DNA of 64,000 nucleotides from Actinacidiphila epipremni (GTDB lineage: Bacteria > Actinomycetota > Actinomycetes > Streptomycetales > Streptomycetaceae). The DNA lies in contig NZ_JAATEJ010000028.1 of the NCBI RefSeq assembly GCF_012034175.1, forward strand, positions 1 through 64,000, written 5' to 3'. This document shows, in pieces, positions 25,931-34,885 of this stretch (the first letter of the stretch is position 1; every line of letters begins with the position of its first letter). The notes beneath the pieces were generated by a model. It did no database searches, had not been told where the DNA came from, and worked only from the letters and a program-made list of their open reading frames with translations. The translations under genes were made by a program, and so were the position numbers.

Positions 25931-26749
25931 ATGCAGAGCACCCACCGCCCGGGACCGGGCCCGGCCCCCGCCGCGGGCGACCCCCTCGGCCTTCCCGCGG
26001 ACGGGCGGTTCCTGGCCGGCCGCACCGCCCTGGTCACCGGCGCCGCCGCCGGCATCGGCCGGGCCTGCGCGATGGCGCTCGCGGCGGCCGGCGCGCACGT
26101 CTACGTCGTCGACCGCGACGCGGCCGGGGCCGCCGCCACCGCCGAGCGCACCGGCGGGACCTGCGTCGTCGCCGACCTCGCCGACCCCGACGCGGTCGAC
26201 GCGCTACCGGCCGACGCCGACATCGTCGTCAACAACGCCGGCCTCCAGCACGTCGCCCCGCTGCACGAATTCCCGCCCGAGCGCTTCACCCTCATCCAGC
26301 GCGTCATGGTCGAGGCCCCCTTCCGGATCCTCCGCGCGACGCTGCCGCACATGTACGCCGGCGGCTGGGGCCGGGTCGTCAACATCTCCTCCGTGCACGG
26401 CCTGCGCGCGAGCCCGTACAAATCCGCGTACGTCGTCGCCAAGCACGCCCTCGAAGGGCTCAGCAAGACCGTGGCGCTGGAGGGCGCCGGGCGCGGTGTC
26501 ACCAGCAACTGCGTGAGCCCCGGCTATGTGCGCACCCGGCTGGTGGAGGACCAGATCGCCGACCAGGCCCGCACCCACGGCATCCCGGAGGCCGACGTCG
26601 TCGCCCAGGTGATGCTCGACCGCACCGCGATCAAGCGGCTCATCGAGCCCGCCGAGGTCGCCGCCGCCGCGGTGTGGCTGTGCTCCCCGCACACCGGCTT
26701 CGTCACCGGCACCTCGCTGCCGCTGGACGGCGGCTGGACGGCCCGCTGA
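25931..26749 (+). CDS. Short-chain dehydrogenase, 3-hydroxybutyrate dehydrogenase-like
   Basis: The 272-residue NAD(P)-dependent oxidoreductase has the TGAAAGIG cofactor motif at 36-43, NNAG at 101-104, catalytic Ser154 and the YxxxK pair Tyr167/Lys171. NNAGLQHVAPLHEF and the C-terminal TGTSLPLDGGWTA match D-3-hydroxybutyrate dehydrogenases, which interconvert 3-hydroxybutyrate and acetoacetate. An N-terminal Pro-rich extension of about 25 residues is extra. TAGCGT lies 7 nt before the ATG, so the gene is probably leaderless. It is followed by a GAF/PucR-like regulator. Confidence 0.92.
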   Translation: MQSTHRPGPGPAPAAGDPLGLPADGRFLAGRTALVTGAAAGIGRACAMALAAAGAHVYVVDRDAAGAAATAERTGGTCVVADLADPDAVDALPADADIVVNNAGLQHVAPLHEFPPERFTLIQRVMVEAPFRILRATLPHMYAGGWGRVVNISSVHGLRASPYKSAYVVAKHALEGLSKTVALEGAGRGVTSNCVSPGYVRTRLVEDQIADQARTHGIPEADVVAQVMLDRTAIKRLIEPAEVAAAAVWLCSPHTGFVTGTSLPLDGGWTAR

Positions 26750-26789
26750 TGACACCGCCGGGGACGATAGGGGGGAGGTCCCGGGGGCT

Positions 26790-28802
26790 GTGACGACGTA
26801 CCCCGAGGTGGTTGGATGGCCGCCCATGGCAGACAGCCCCGCCCCGATCGCCCGCCCGCTGCGCCGGCTGCTCGACCTCATCGCCGAGGACGCGCCCGCC
26901 GAGGCGTACGGCGTGCTGACCGCGCGCGCCCGGGCGGACGGCGCGAGCGACGCGGACCTGGCGGAGCTGGAGCACGCCACCGCCACCGCCCTGCGGGTGC
27001 GCGGCACCTTGCGCCAGCACCGGCGCCGGGAGAGCGAGCTGGCCGCGCTGTTCGACACCGCGGGCGACCTGGCGGCGCTGCGCGACCTCGACGCGGTGCT
27101 GAAGTCCATCGTGCGCCGGGTGCGGATGCTGCTCGGCACCGACACCGCCTACCTGACGCTGCGCGACGACGAGGCCGGCGACACGTACATGCGGGTCACC
27201 GACGGCTCGGTCTCGCCGCTCTTCCAGAACCTGCGGCTGCGCTACGGCGACGGGCTGGGCGGCCTCGTCGCGCAGACCGCGCGCCCCTACGCCACGCCCG
27301 ACTACCGCACCGACGAGCGGTTCCGGCACACCGGGTCGATCGACGAGGGGGTGCTCGACGAGGGCCTGGTCGCGATCCTCGGCGTGCCGCTGGTCCTGGG
27401 CGCCCGCGGCGGCCCGGCCGGTGCTGCCTCCGGCGGCACCCCCGGCACCAGGGGCTCGACCGCCGCCGGCGACGTGATCGGCGTGCTCTTCGCCGCCGAC
27501 CGCACCCCGCGACCCTTCTCGCCCGACGAGGTCGCGCTGCTGTGCTCGCTGGCCGCGCACGCCGCCATCGCCATCGACACCGCCCGGGCCATCGCCGACC
27601 TCGCGCAGGCCGGCGAGGTCATCCGCGAGCACGCCGCCGCCACCCAGCGCGCCCAGGAGGCCCACGACCGGCTCACCGACCTGGTGCTGCGCGGCGGCGA
27701 CCTGTCGGAGGTGGCCGCCGCCGTCGCCGGGCTGCTCGACGGGGCGCTGACCATCCACGACCCCGACGGCCGCACGCTGGCCGCCGTCGGCCGCGGCGGC
27801 GGCCCCTTCGACGGCACCCCGCCGCCGCCCGCCCCGCCGCTGCCCGGGCCCGGCCAGGCGGCGCCCACCGCCCGGGCCGTGCACCGCGACGGGCGCTGGA
27901 TCTGCGCGGTGCTGGCCGGCCAGGAGCTGCTCGGCAGCATCGTGCTGCACGGCCGCGACCGGCTGGACGACCCCGACCGGCGGCTGTTCGAGCGGGCCGG
28001 CGTGGTGACCGCGCTCCTGCTGCTGCTCAGCCGCTCGGTCGCCGAGGCCGAGAACCGGGTGCGCGGCGAGCTGATCACCGATCTGCTCACCGCCCCCGAG
28101 CGCGACCCGGTCGGCCTGGTCGTCCGCGGCCGGCGGCTCGGCCTGGACCTCAGCCGGCCCTGCCTGATGCTGGTCGCGCAGGGCCCGGCCGGCGGGCAGG
28201 GCCGGCTCGCCGCGGCGGCCGGCCGCTACCTGTTCGGCAGCGGCGGGGTCAGCGCCGAGCGCTCCGGCACGGTGGTGCTGCTGCTCCCGCACGACGGCGC
28301 CCCGCCCGGCGCCGCCGCCCGGGCCGCCGCGGGCCAGCTCACCCAGCTGGCCGGCGGGCCCGTCACGGTCGCCGCCGCGGGGCCCGCGTCCGGGCCGCAG
28401 GCGCTCGCCGCCGCGCACGCCGAGGCGGTGCGCTGCCTGCACGCCCTGACCGCGCTCGGCCGCACCGGGGACGGCGCCGGCGCCGCAGAACTGGGCTTCC
28501 TCGGCGTGCTGCTGGGCAACGAGCGCGACGTCCCCGCCTTCGTGACGGCGACACTCGGCCCGCTGCTGGACTACGACGCCCGGCGCGGCACCGAACTGGT
28601 CCGCACCCTGGCCGCGTACTTCGCGTGCGGCGGCATCCTCACCCGTACCAAGGACGAGCTGCACCTGCACGTCAACACCGTCGTCCAGCGGCTGGACCGC
28701 ATCCAGGCGCTGCTCGGCGAGGACTGGAACGCCCCCGAGCGCGCCCTGGAACTCCAGCTGGCGCTGCGCCTGCACATGCTGGCCGGCGCCGGGGCGACCT
28801 GA
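26790..28802 (+). CDS. GAF-domain PucR/CdaR-like transcriptional regulator
   Basis: The 670-residue regulator has an N-terminal helical region, a GAF domain at about residues 75-275, a central variable region and a C-terminal PucR-type helix-turn-helix (TLAAYFACGG...KDELHLHVNTVVQRL, about 610-640). GAF-PucR proteins sense small metabolites. It starts 40 bp after the 3-hydroxybutyrate dehydrogenase-like gene, and control of that gene is likely. GTG 26790 follows GGGGGAGG at 11 nt; ATG 26826 is an alternative start with a weaker site. It is convergent with the GH65 gene, 4 bp away. Confidence 0.9.
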   Translation: MTTYPEVVGWPPMADSPAPIARPLRRLLDLIAEDAPAEAYGVLTARARADGASDADLAELEHATATALRVRGTLRQHRRRESELAALFDTAGDLAALRDLDAVLKSIVRRVRMLLGTDTAYLTLRDDEAGDTYMRVTDGSVSPLFQNLRLRYGDGLGGLVAQTARPYATPDYRTDERFRHTGSIDEGVLDEGLVAILGVPLVLGARGGPAGAASGGTPGTRGSTAAGDVIGVLFAADRTPRPFSPDEVALLCSLAAHAAIAIDTARAIADLAQAGEVIREHAAATQRAQEAHDRLTDLVLRGGDLSEVAAAVAGLLDGALTIHDPDGRTLAAVGRGGGPFDGTPPPPAPPLPGPGQAAPTARAVHRDGRWICAVLAGQELLGSIVLHGRDRLDDPDRRLFERAGVVTALLLLLSRSVAEAENRVRGELITDLLTAPERDPVGLVVRGRRLGLDLSRPCLMLVAQGPAGGQGRLAAAAGRYLFGSGGVSAERSGTVVLLLPHDGAPPGAAARAAAGQLTQLAGGPVTVAAAGPASGPQALAAAHAEAVRCLHALTALGRTGDGAGAAELGFLGVLLGNERDVPAFVTATLGPLLDYDARRGTELVRTLAAYFACGGILTRTKDELHLHVNTVVQRLDRIQALLGEDWNAPERALELQLALRLHMLAGAGAT

Positions 28803-28806
28803 GCCC

Positions 28807-31194
28807 TCACTCCCGCGGCAGCGGTACGGTCAGCTCCGTGCCCGGCGCGACCCGGTACGTCCGCGGCCCCACCGACACCGCCACCGGGTCCTGGTCCGAC
28901 TCCGGCACCCCGATGTGCAGATGCCCGGCGTGCAGGGCCAGGCCCACGCCCCAGTGGGCGCGGTAGCGCAGCGTCAGCCGGAAGCGGGACAGCTGCGGCA
29001 GCGGCACCGGGTCCAGCCGCAGGCAGTCGCTCTCCGGCCGCAGCCCCGTCAGCCCCCGCTGCACCAGGTCCAGCGTGCCGGCCATGGCGCCCAGGTGGAT
29101 GCCCTCGCCGGTGGTGCCGCCCTGGAGGTCGGCGACATCGCCCAGCAGCGCCTCGCGCACATGGGCCCAGGCGTCGGCGCGCCGGGAGCGGGCCAGCACC
29201 CAGCCGTGCACCAGGCCGCTGAGGGTCGAGCCGTGGCTGGTGCGCGCCAGGTAGTGCGTGACGGTGCGGTGCCACAGCTCGTCGTCGAGCCGGTAGCCGA
29301 GCCGCTCGAACAGGGCGGCCAGCTCGGCGGGCGGGAAGAGGTAGCCGAGCATGAGCACATCGGCCTGCTTGGACGCCTGGTAGCGGTTGACGCTGTCGTC
29401 CTCGGCCTCCAGGATCCGGTCCAGCCGGCGGATGTCGCCGTAAGCACCCCGGTAGCCGTCCCAGTCCAGCTCGGCCAGCTCGCCGTAGCCGTCGAACTGG
29501 CTGATGACACCCGCGTGGAAGGCCACCCGCAGCCGCCGCGAGACGTCCTCCCAGCGCGCCGGCTCGTCCGCGGCGATGCCCAGCCGCGCGACCAGCTCCG
29601 CGCGCCGCGGCGCCGGCATCGCCTCCAGCAGCTCCAGCGCGCGGGCCAGCACCCAGGCCGCCGTGACGTTGGTGTACGCGTTGTCGTCCAGGCCCGGCCG
29701 GCCGGCGCCCGGATACGCCGTGTGGTACTCGTCGGGGCCCACCACGCCGAGGATCCGGTAGCGGCCCGCGTCCTGGTCCCACCGCGCGCGGTCCGCCCAG
29801 AAGCGGGCGACCTGGAGCAGCATCTCGGCGCCCTCGGTGTGCAGGAACGCGGTGTCGCCGCTGGCCAGGCAGTACTGCCACACGTTGTAGGCGACCGCGG
29901 AACCCACGTGGTGCTGGAGGTGGGTGCGGTCCGGCAGCCAGCGGCCCGAGCGCGGGTTCAGGTGCAGCCCCTGGGTCTCCTCGTGCCCGTCGCTGCCGCT
30001 CTGCCACGGGTACATCGCGCCGCGCAGCCCCTCGGCCGCCGCGGCCCGGCAGGCCGCGCCCAGCCGGCGGTGCCGGTAGGTCAGCAGCGCCCGGGAGACC
30101 TCGGGCAGGTGCAGGTTCAAGAAGGGCAGCACGAACAGCTCGTCCCAGAAGACGTGCCCGCGGTAGGCCTCGCCGTGCAGCCCGCGGGCAGGCACGCCCA
30201 CGTCCAGGTCGGCGGTGTGCGGGGAGAGCGTCTGGAGGACGTGGAAGAGGTGCAGCCGCAGCACCGTGCCGATCGCGTCCGGCACCTGCACCCCGACCCG
30301 CTCCCACAGCCGCTCCCACGCGGCGGCGTGCGAGTCGAGCAGCCCCGCCACGTCCGGCGCGTGCTCCACCCGCTCCAGCGCGGCGTGCAGCGGGTCCTGG
30401 ATCGCGGCGTCCCGCGAGGTGTGCAGCGCCACCACCTTCTCCACCACGACCGCCGGGCCGCCGCCGGCCACCGGCGCGGTGAACCGCCGGGCGACGGCGC
30501 GCTCCCCGGGCTCGGGCGGGGCGGTGCTCCCGGCGCCGGACACGCGGATCCGGGCCGCCAGCGCCACCTCGATGCCCGAGCGGGAGGTGCGGCAGCGCAG
30601 CCAGCCGGTGTCCCGGCCGTGCGCGCCGGTGCGGTGCCCGGTCAGGTGCCGGCCGTCGAGGTCCCGGTAGCGCTCGACGCCGCTGTTCGCCACGTCGCCG
30701 TCCAGGCCCGCCTCGATCTCGACCTCGCCGTTCCAGCCCACCGCGCTCACCGTCAGGCGCTGCGCGGCCAGGTGCGGGTCGTCCATGTGCACCAGCCGGG
30801 TCTCGGCCAGCGCGAGGATCCGCCCCTCGCCGTCCCGCAGCCGCATCCGCCGCAGCAGGGTGCCGCGGCGCAGGTCCAGCACCCGCTCGTAGTCCAGCAC
30901 CTCGCAGGCGTCCGGGCCGAACCAGTCGCCGCCGGCCGGCCGCACCCGCAGCGGCAGCCAGTTCGGCAGGTTGACCATGTCCTCGTTGTCGACCTCGCGC
31001 CCGGCGACGGTGGACGTCAGCCGGTTGTAGCAGCCGGCCGCGTACGTCCCCGGGTAGTGCAGCGGGCCCGCGGGCGACTCGGGCGCGGCGCCACGGGTCG
31101 CGGTGTAGCCGTTGCCGAGTGTGCACAGCGCCTCGCGCAGCTGCTCGCGCCCCGGGTCGTAGCCCGCGTACCGCCAGGCCCAGCCGTCGTGCAT
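28807..31194 (-). CDS. GH65 disaccharide phosphorylase/hydrolase
   Basis: The 795-residue protein fits GH65 (maltose, trehalose, kojibiose and nigerose phosphorylases), with an N-terminal beta-sandwich, an (alpha/alpha)6 barrel and a C-terminal beta domain. The general acid Glu489 lies in GPDEYH, and SHGSTLS resembles the phosphate-binding loop of phosphorylases, favouring phosphorolysis over hydrolysis. FWDELFVLPFL is another strong family motif. No signal peptide is present, so it acts inside the cell. AAGGGA precedes the ATG at 31194. An HTH-PNPOx gene lies 83 bp upstream in the same direction. Confidence 0.94.
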   Translation of the reverse strand: MHDGWAWRYAGYDPGREQLREALCTLGNGYTATRGAAPESPAGPLHYPGTYAAGCYNRLTSTVAGREVDNEDMVNLPNWLPLRVRPAGGDWFGPDACEVLDYERVLDLRRGTLLRRMRLRDGEGRILALAETRLVHMDDPHLAAQRLTVSAVGWNGEVEIEAGLDGDVANSGVERYRDLDGRHLTGHRTGAHGRDTGWLRCRTSRSGIEVALAARIRVSGAGSTAPPEPGERAVARRFTAPVAGGGPAVVVEKVVALHTSRDAAIQDPLHAALERVEHAPDVAGLLDSHAAAWERLWERVGVQVPDAIGTVLRLHLFHVLQTLSPHTADLDVGVPARGLHGEAYRGHVFWDELFVLPFLNLHLPEVSRALLTYRHRRLGAACRAAAAEGLRGAMYPWQSGSDGHEETQGLHLNPRSGRWLPDRTHLQHHVGSAVAYNVWQYCLASGDTAFLHTEGAEMLLQVARFWADRARWDQDAGRYRILGVVGPDEYHTAYPGAGRPGLDDNAYTNVTAAWVLARALELLEAMPAPRRAELVARLGIAADEPARWEDVSRRLRVAFHAGVISQFDGYGELAELDWDGYRGAYGDIRRLDRILEAEDDSVNRYQASKQADVLMLGYLFPPAELAALFERLGYRLDDELWHRTVTHYLARTSHGSTLSGLVHGWVLARSRRADAWAHVREALLGDVADLQGGTTGEGIHLGAMAGTLDLVQRGLTGLRPESDCLRLDPVPLPQLSRFRLTLRYRAHWGVGLALHAGHLHIGVPESDQDPVAVSVGPRTYRVAPGTELTVPLPRE

Positions 31195-31277
31195 GCCGCG
31201 GTCCCTTCGGCTCACCCGGCGCCATGGCGGCCGGCTCGTGGGGTGCGCGGGGCCCGGGGGCCGCGCCGCGTGCCGGC

Positions 31278-31943
31278 CTACTCGGTGTCGATACGGCGGC
31301 CGGTGACGTTCTTGGGCCGGATCCGTATCCACACCGGCCGGTTGCCGCCCGCCCACGGCTCGGGCGCGCGGGCGGCCAGGACGTCGCTCTGCGCCGGGTC
31401 GTCGACGCGTTCCGCGGTGCCGGTGAGCAGCACGCTCCAGCCGCGGCTGAGCCGGTCGTCGATCTGGTCGACCTGGAAGGACACGCCCTCGCCCGGCGCC
31501 GGCTCGGCGGCGTCGCCCGCCCCGGTGCGGTAGACGATGGTGCCGGAGTCCACCAGGTAGTTCACCGGCAGCACCGCCGGCCCCGGCTGCACGGGCACGG
31601 CGATCCGGCCGACGCCGTGCGTGCCGAGCTTGTCCCAGCACTCCTCGGTGCTCAGATGCGCCAGCACCGGCCGCGCGGCGGCGTCCGGCTGCCCCGGCGG
31701 CGGGTCGCGGCGGCCCTCCAGCAGCTCCTGGTACGTCAGGTCCAGCGCGGCGGCGACCCGCACCAGGCCGCCGGGATCGAACTCGGGACCGGCGTCGAGG
31801 AGGTGCTGCAGATAGCGGGGGGACATCGCCGCCCGCGTGGACAGCGCGCTCTCGCTCAGACCCAGTTGCGCGCGGCGCTCGGCGATGCGCCGCACGATCG
31901 GATCCCGGTCGGTCCGGTGCCCGGTTTGCGTGTGGCCGGCCAT
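31278..31943 (-). CDS. HTH domain fused to pyridoxamine-5'-phosphate-oxidase-like domain
   Basis: The 221-residue protein joins an N-terminal XRE-like helix-turn-helix (about 15-75) to a C-terminal split-barrel, flavin/PNPOx-like domain (about 95-215). Fusions of this kind are common in Streptomyces, often near stress or dormancy genes, and may sense flavin, F420 or haem. GGAGGGAGGG precedes the ATG at 31943; an upstream in-frame start exists without a ribosome binding site. It precedes GH65 and may control it. The ligand is unknown. Confidence 0.88.
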   Translation of the reverse strand: MAGHTQTGHRTDRDPIVRRIAERRAQLGLSESALSTRAAMSPRYLQHLLDAGPEFDPGGLVRVAAALDLTYQELLEGRRDPPPGQPDAAARPVLAHLSTEECWDKLGTHGVGRIAVPVQPGPAVLPVNYLVDSGTIVYRTGAGDAAEPAPGEGVSFQVDQIDDRLSRGWSVLLTGTAERVDDPAQSDVLAARAPEPWAGGNRPVWIRIRPKNVTGRRIDTE

Positions 31944-32100
31944 GGCGGACCCTCCCTCCACCCGAAGTCGGGCAAAATGCCCACACCCGTGCATCCAGAG
32001 TCGCGCAGATCACGTCAGGACGCCAGGCGGGGGCGGTGGGGGGCCCGCCGCCGCCCTATCGGCCGTACGGGTGAACCGCGGGTGGACGTGGCCGCCGGGT

Positions 32101-33210
32101 TCAGGCCCGTACCCGCGGGCGGCGCCCCAGCCGGGTCAGGCCGCCGGGCAGGGCCACCACGGTGACGACGAACAGCGTGCCCAGCAGGAACAGCGGCTGC
32201 GACAGCGGCACCCGCAGCACCGACGGCAGGCCGGAGACGGCGTCGGAGCCGGCCAGGTCGCCGAGCCGGTGGTCCGCCCAGGTGTACAGGACGCCGCCGA
32301 GCAGCGGCCCCCAGCGCGAGCCCGAGCCGCCCAGCACCACCATCACCAGCAGCGACAGCGTGAAGTCCGATGTCGTCGTCTGCGGTGTCGCCCCGCCGGT
32401 CAGCAGCAGGTGCACCACCCCGCCGACCGCCGCCAGCGCCCCGGCCACCACGAAGGCGACCAGCTTGAAGCCGTACGGGCGCAGGCCCAGCACCTCCACC
32501 CGGGTCTCGTTGTCCCTGATGCCCTCCCACACCCGGCCGGTGGGGGAGCGCACCGCCCAGCGCACGACCGCGAGGGTCAGCACCAGGTAGGCCAGCGCGA
32601 TCCAGTACAGGTTCGCGGTGTGGTCGATGCCCGCCAGCGACGCCGGCAGCTTGTCCGCGGGCACCGCCCGGCCCTCCTCGCCGCCGGTGACCCCGCCGGG
32701 GTCCCGCTCGACCAGGATCGACCCGGCCTGCGCGAAGGCCAGCGTGACCATCGAGAAGGCGATGCCGCTCACCCGCAGCGCCACCGACCCCAGGGCCCAG
32801 GCCAGCGCCACCCCGCACAGCACGCCGAGCACCGCGGACGGCCAGAACGGCAGCCCGGCCTCCGCCGCGATCAGCTCGGTGGAGTAGCTGCCGGCCGCGA
32901 AGTACAGCGCGTGGCCGAACGACAGCAGCCCGGTGTGGCCGAGCAGCAGGTCGTAGCCGGTGGCCAGCGCCCCGAACACCAGGCACAGCGCGAGCAGCTG
33001 CAACGACCCGGCGCTGCCGATCGGGCCGTCCAGCAGCCCGGGCAGCGACAGCGAGCTGAAGGGCGCGGTCACCAGCGCGACCAGCACCAGCGCCGGCCAC
33101 CAGCGGCCGAGCCGGCGCCACGGCGGGGCGTCCGCGTCCGCCTCCGGGGAGGCGGCGGCCTTGCGGGTGGACGCGGCCGGCGTCGTGGCCGGTGTCGCGG
33201 CGGGTGTCAT
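32101..33210 (-). CDS. livM: Branched-chain amino acid-type ABC permease LivM
   Basis: The 369-residue membrane protein is the LivM-type subunit of a HAAT (hydrophobic amino acid) importer. It has a Pro/Ala-rich cytoplasmic N-terminus, about ten hydrophobic helices and the conserved GHTGLLSFGHALYF and RVSGIAFSMVTLAFAQ motifs. It is last in the livKGFHM operon, and its start overlaps the livH stop by 4 nt. Such permeases carry branched-chain amino acids, urea or related solutes. The substrate is not proven. Confidence 0.94.
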   Translation of the reverse strand: MTPAATPATTPAASTRKAAASPEADADAPPWRRLGRWWPALVLVALVTAPFSSLSLPGLLDGPIGSAGSLQLLALCLVFGALATGYDLLLGHTGLLSFGHALYFAAGSYSTELIAAEAGLPFWPSAVLGVLCGVALAWALGSVALRVSGIAFSMVTLAFAQAGSILVERDPGGVTGGEEGRAVPADKLPASLAGIDHTANLYWIALAYLVLTLAVVRWAVRSPTGRVWEGIRDNETRVEVLGLRPYGFKLVAFVVAGALAAVGGVVHLLLTGGATPQTTTSDFTLSLLVMVVLGGSGSRWGPLLGGVLYTWADHRLGDLAGSDAVSGLPSVLRVPLSQPLFLLGTLFVVTVVALPGGLTRLGRRPRVRA

Positions 33211-34097
33211 GCGAGCCTCCCGGTGATGCCGCGCGGCCGGAGCAGCAGCAGCGCGGCGAGCAGCACGACGACGGCGAGGTCGCCGAGCCCCGACGTCGTG
33301 TAGTAGTTGGCGAACTGCTGGACCAGCCCCACCCCGACCGCGGCGAGCGCGGCGCCGGCCACCGAGCCCATGCCGCCCATGACCACCACCACGAAGGCGA
33401 AGATCAGCAGCGAGGTGCCCTGGCCGGGGTCCACCGAGCCGTAGTACAGCCCGCCCAGCGCCCCGCCGAGCGCGGCGGCGGCGCCGCCGATGGCGAAGAC
33501 CAGCGTGAAGGCCCGGCGCACGTCGATGCCGAGCGCGGTGACCATCGCCCGGTCCTCGACCCCGGCCCGTACGACCAGGCCGTGCCGGGTGCGGCCGAGG
33601 AACAGCCGCAGCGCCAGGAGCACCACGGCCGCCGCACCCAGCAGCACCAGCCGGTTCACCGGGATCCGCGCGCCCAGGAGCCCGAAGGTGCCCGACAGCG
33701 CGGCGGGACCGGGGAAGGGCCGGGCGTCCGGGCCCCAGATCGCCGACAGCAGCGCCGGCACCGCGAGCCCCACGCCCACCGTCGCCAGCACCTGCTCGCG
33801 CGGTCGCCCGTACAGCGGCCGGATCAGCGCCAGTTCCAGCACCACCGCGGCCAGCGTGCCGACCGCGGTGCCGAAGCAGACGGCGAGCACGAAGCCGGCG
33901 CCGCCGGAGCCGGCACCCGGCAGATGGCCGCTCGCCGCCCACCAGGTGGCGTACGCGCCGATCGACAGCAGCGCGCCGTGCGCGAAGTTGAGCACGTCCA
34001 TCAGCCCGAAGATCAGCGACAGCCCCGCGGCGACCAGGAAGTACAGCGCCCCCAGGCCCAGCCCGGTGGCGGCGAGCAGCACGACCGTCGCCATCAC
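33207..34097 (-). CDS. livH: Branched-chain amino acid-type ABC permease LivH
   Basis: The 296-residue LivH-type permease shows the GLSLIFGLMDVLNFAHGALL signature near residues 24-43 and the GIDVRRAF region of the cytoplasmic loop. GTG 34097 and ATG 34094 are overlapping candidate starts, both embedded in the livF stop region. Its 3' end overlaps livM. It pairs with LivM to form the transmembrane pore. Confidence 0.95.
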   Translation of the reverse strand: MMATVVLLAATGLGLGALYFLVAAGLSLIFGLMDVLNFAHGALLSIGAYATWWAASGHLPGAGSGGAGFVLAVCFGTAVGTLAAVVLELALIRPLYGRPREQVLATVGVGLAVPALLSAIWGPDARPFPGPAALSGTFGLLGARIPVNRLVLLGAAAVVLLALRLFLGRTRHGLVVRAGVEDRAMVTALGIDVRRAFTLVFAIGGAAAALGGALGGLYYGSVDPGQGTSLLIFAFVVVVMGGMGSVAGAALAAVGVGLVQQFANYYTTSGLGDLAVVVLLAALLLLRPRGITGRLA

Positions 34098-34885
34098 GCG
34101 CCCGCCTTTCCGGCCTGCGCGGCGCTGCTGGGATCGGGCCCGGGTGGTGCCATGGGGTGCTCCTCGGTGACGGCGGTACGGCGGCCGACGCCCAGCAGCC
34201 GCCGGGTGGCGTCGGGGTCGGCCAGCAGGTCGGCGGCGGGGCCGCGGTGGACGGTGCGCCCGTCGGCGAGGACGGCGCAGTGGCCGGCGAGCCGGCGCAC
34301 CAGCGCCAGGTTCTGCTCCACGAGCAGCACCGGCACCGCCCGCGCGGCCCGCTCCAGCACCCGGGCGACCTCGGTGACGACCCGGGGCGCCAGGCCCTTG
34401 GTCGGCTCGTCGGCGATGATCAGCCGGTTGCCGTTGAGCAGGGTGCGGCCGATCGCCACCATCTGCTGCTGGCCGCCGGAAAGGGTGCCCGCCGGCTGCC
34501 GGGCCCGCGCCTTCAGCTCCGGGAAGAGCTCGTGCACCAGGTCGTACGCCGGCTCGCCCGCGCCCGGCCGCTCGGCCAGGCGCAGGTTCTCCGCGACGGT
34601 GAGCCCGGCGAAGACCCCGCGGTCCTCGGGCGCGTAGCCGATGCCGCGGCGCACCAGCAGATGGGTGGGCAGCCGTACGGTCTCCTCGCCGGCCAGCCGT
34701 ACGCTGCCGGTGCGCGGCACCAGCCCGAGCACCGCCCGTACCGTCGTGGTCTTGCCGGCGCCGTTGCGGCCGAGCAGCGCGGTCACCCCGGAGGGGGCGA
34801 CGTCCAGGTCCACGCCGTGCAGGATGTGCCGGCCGCCGATGACGACCGCGAGGTCCCGTACCGCCAGCAGCGGCTCGCCGCTCAC
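34094..34885 (-). CDS. livF: Branched-chain amino acid-type ABC ATPase LivF
   Basis: The 263-residue ATPase has Walker A GRNGAGKTT, signature LSGGQQQM and Walker B RLIIADEPTKGL. YAPEDRGVFAGLTVAENL matches the LivF subgroup. The C-terminal tail is Pro/Ala-rich. It starts at GTG 34885, overlapping the livG stop (GTGA), and its end overlaps livH, so the operon is translationally coupled. It hydrolyses ATP together with LivG. Confidence 0.95.
   Translation of the reverse strand: MSGEPLLAVRDLAVVIGGRHILHGVDLDVAPSGVTALLGRNGAGKTTTVRAVLGLVPRTGSVRLAGEETVRLPTHLLVRRGIGYAPEDRGVFAGLTVAENLRLAERPGAGEPAYDLVHELFPELKARARQPAGTLSGGQQQMVAIGRTLLNGNRLIIADEPTKGLAPRVVTEVARVLERAARAVPVLLVEQNLALVRRLAGHCAVLADGRTVHRGPAADLLADPDATRRLLGVGRRTAVTEEHPMAPPGPDPSSAAQAGKAGA

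Noticed and set aside
13526-26749. A secondary-metabolite cluster built from the reductase, methyltransferase, SDR and pump genes
   Set aside because: There is no core biosynthetic enzyme (PKS, NRPS, terpene synthase or RiPP modifying enzyme) and the genes have independent promoters and regulators.
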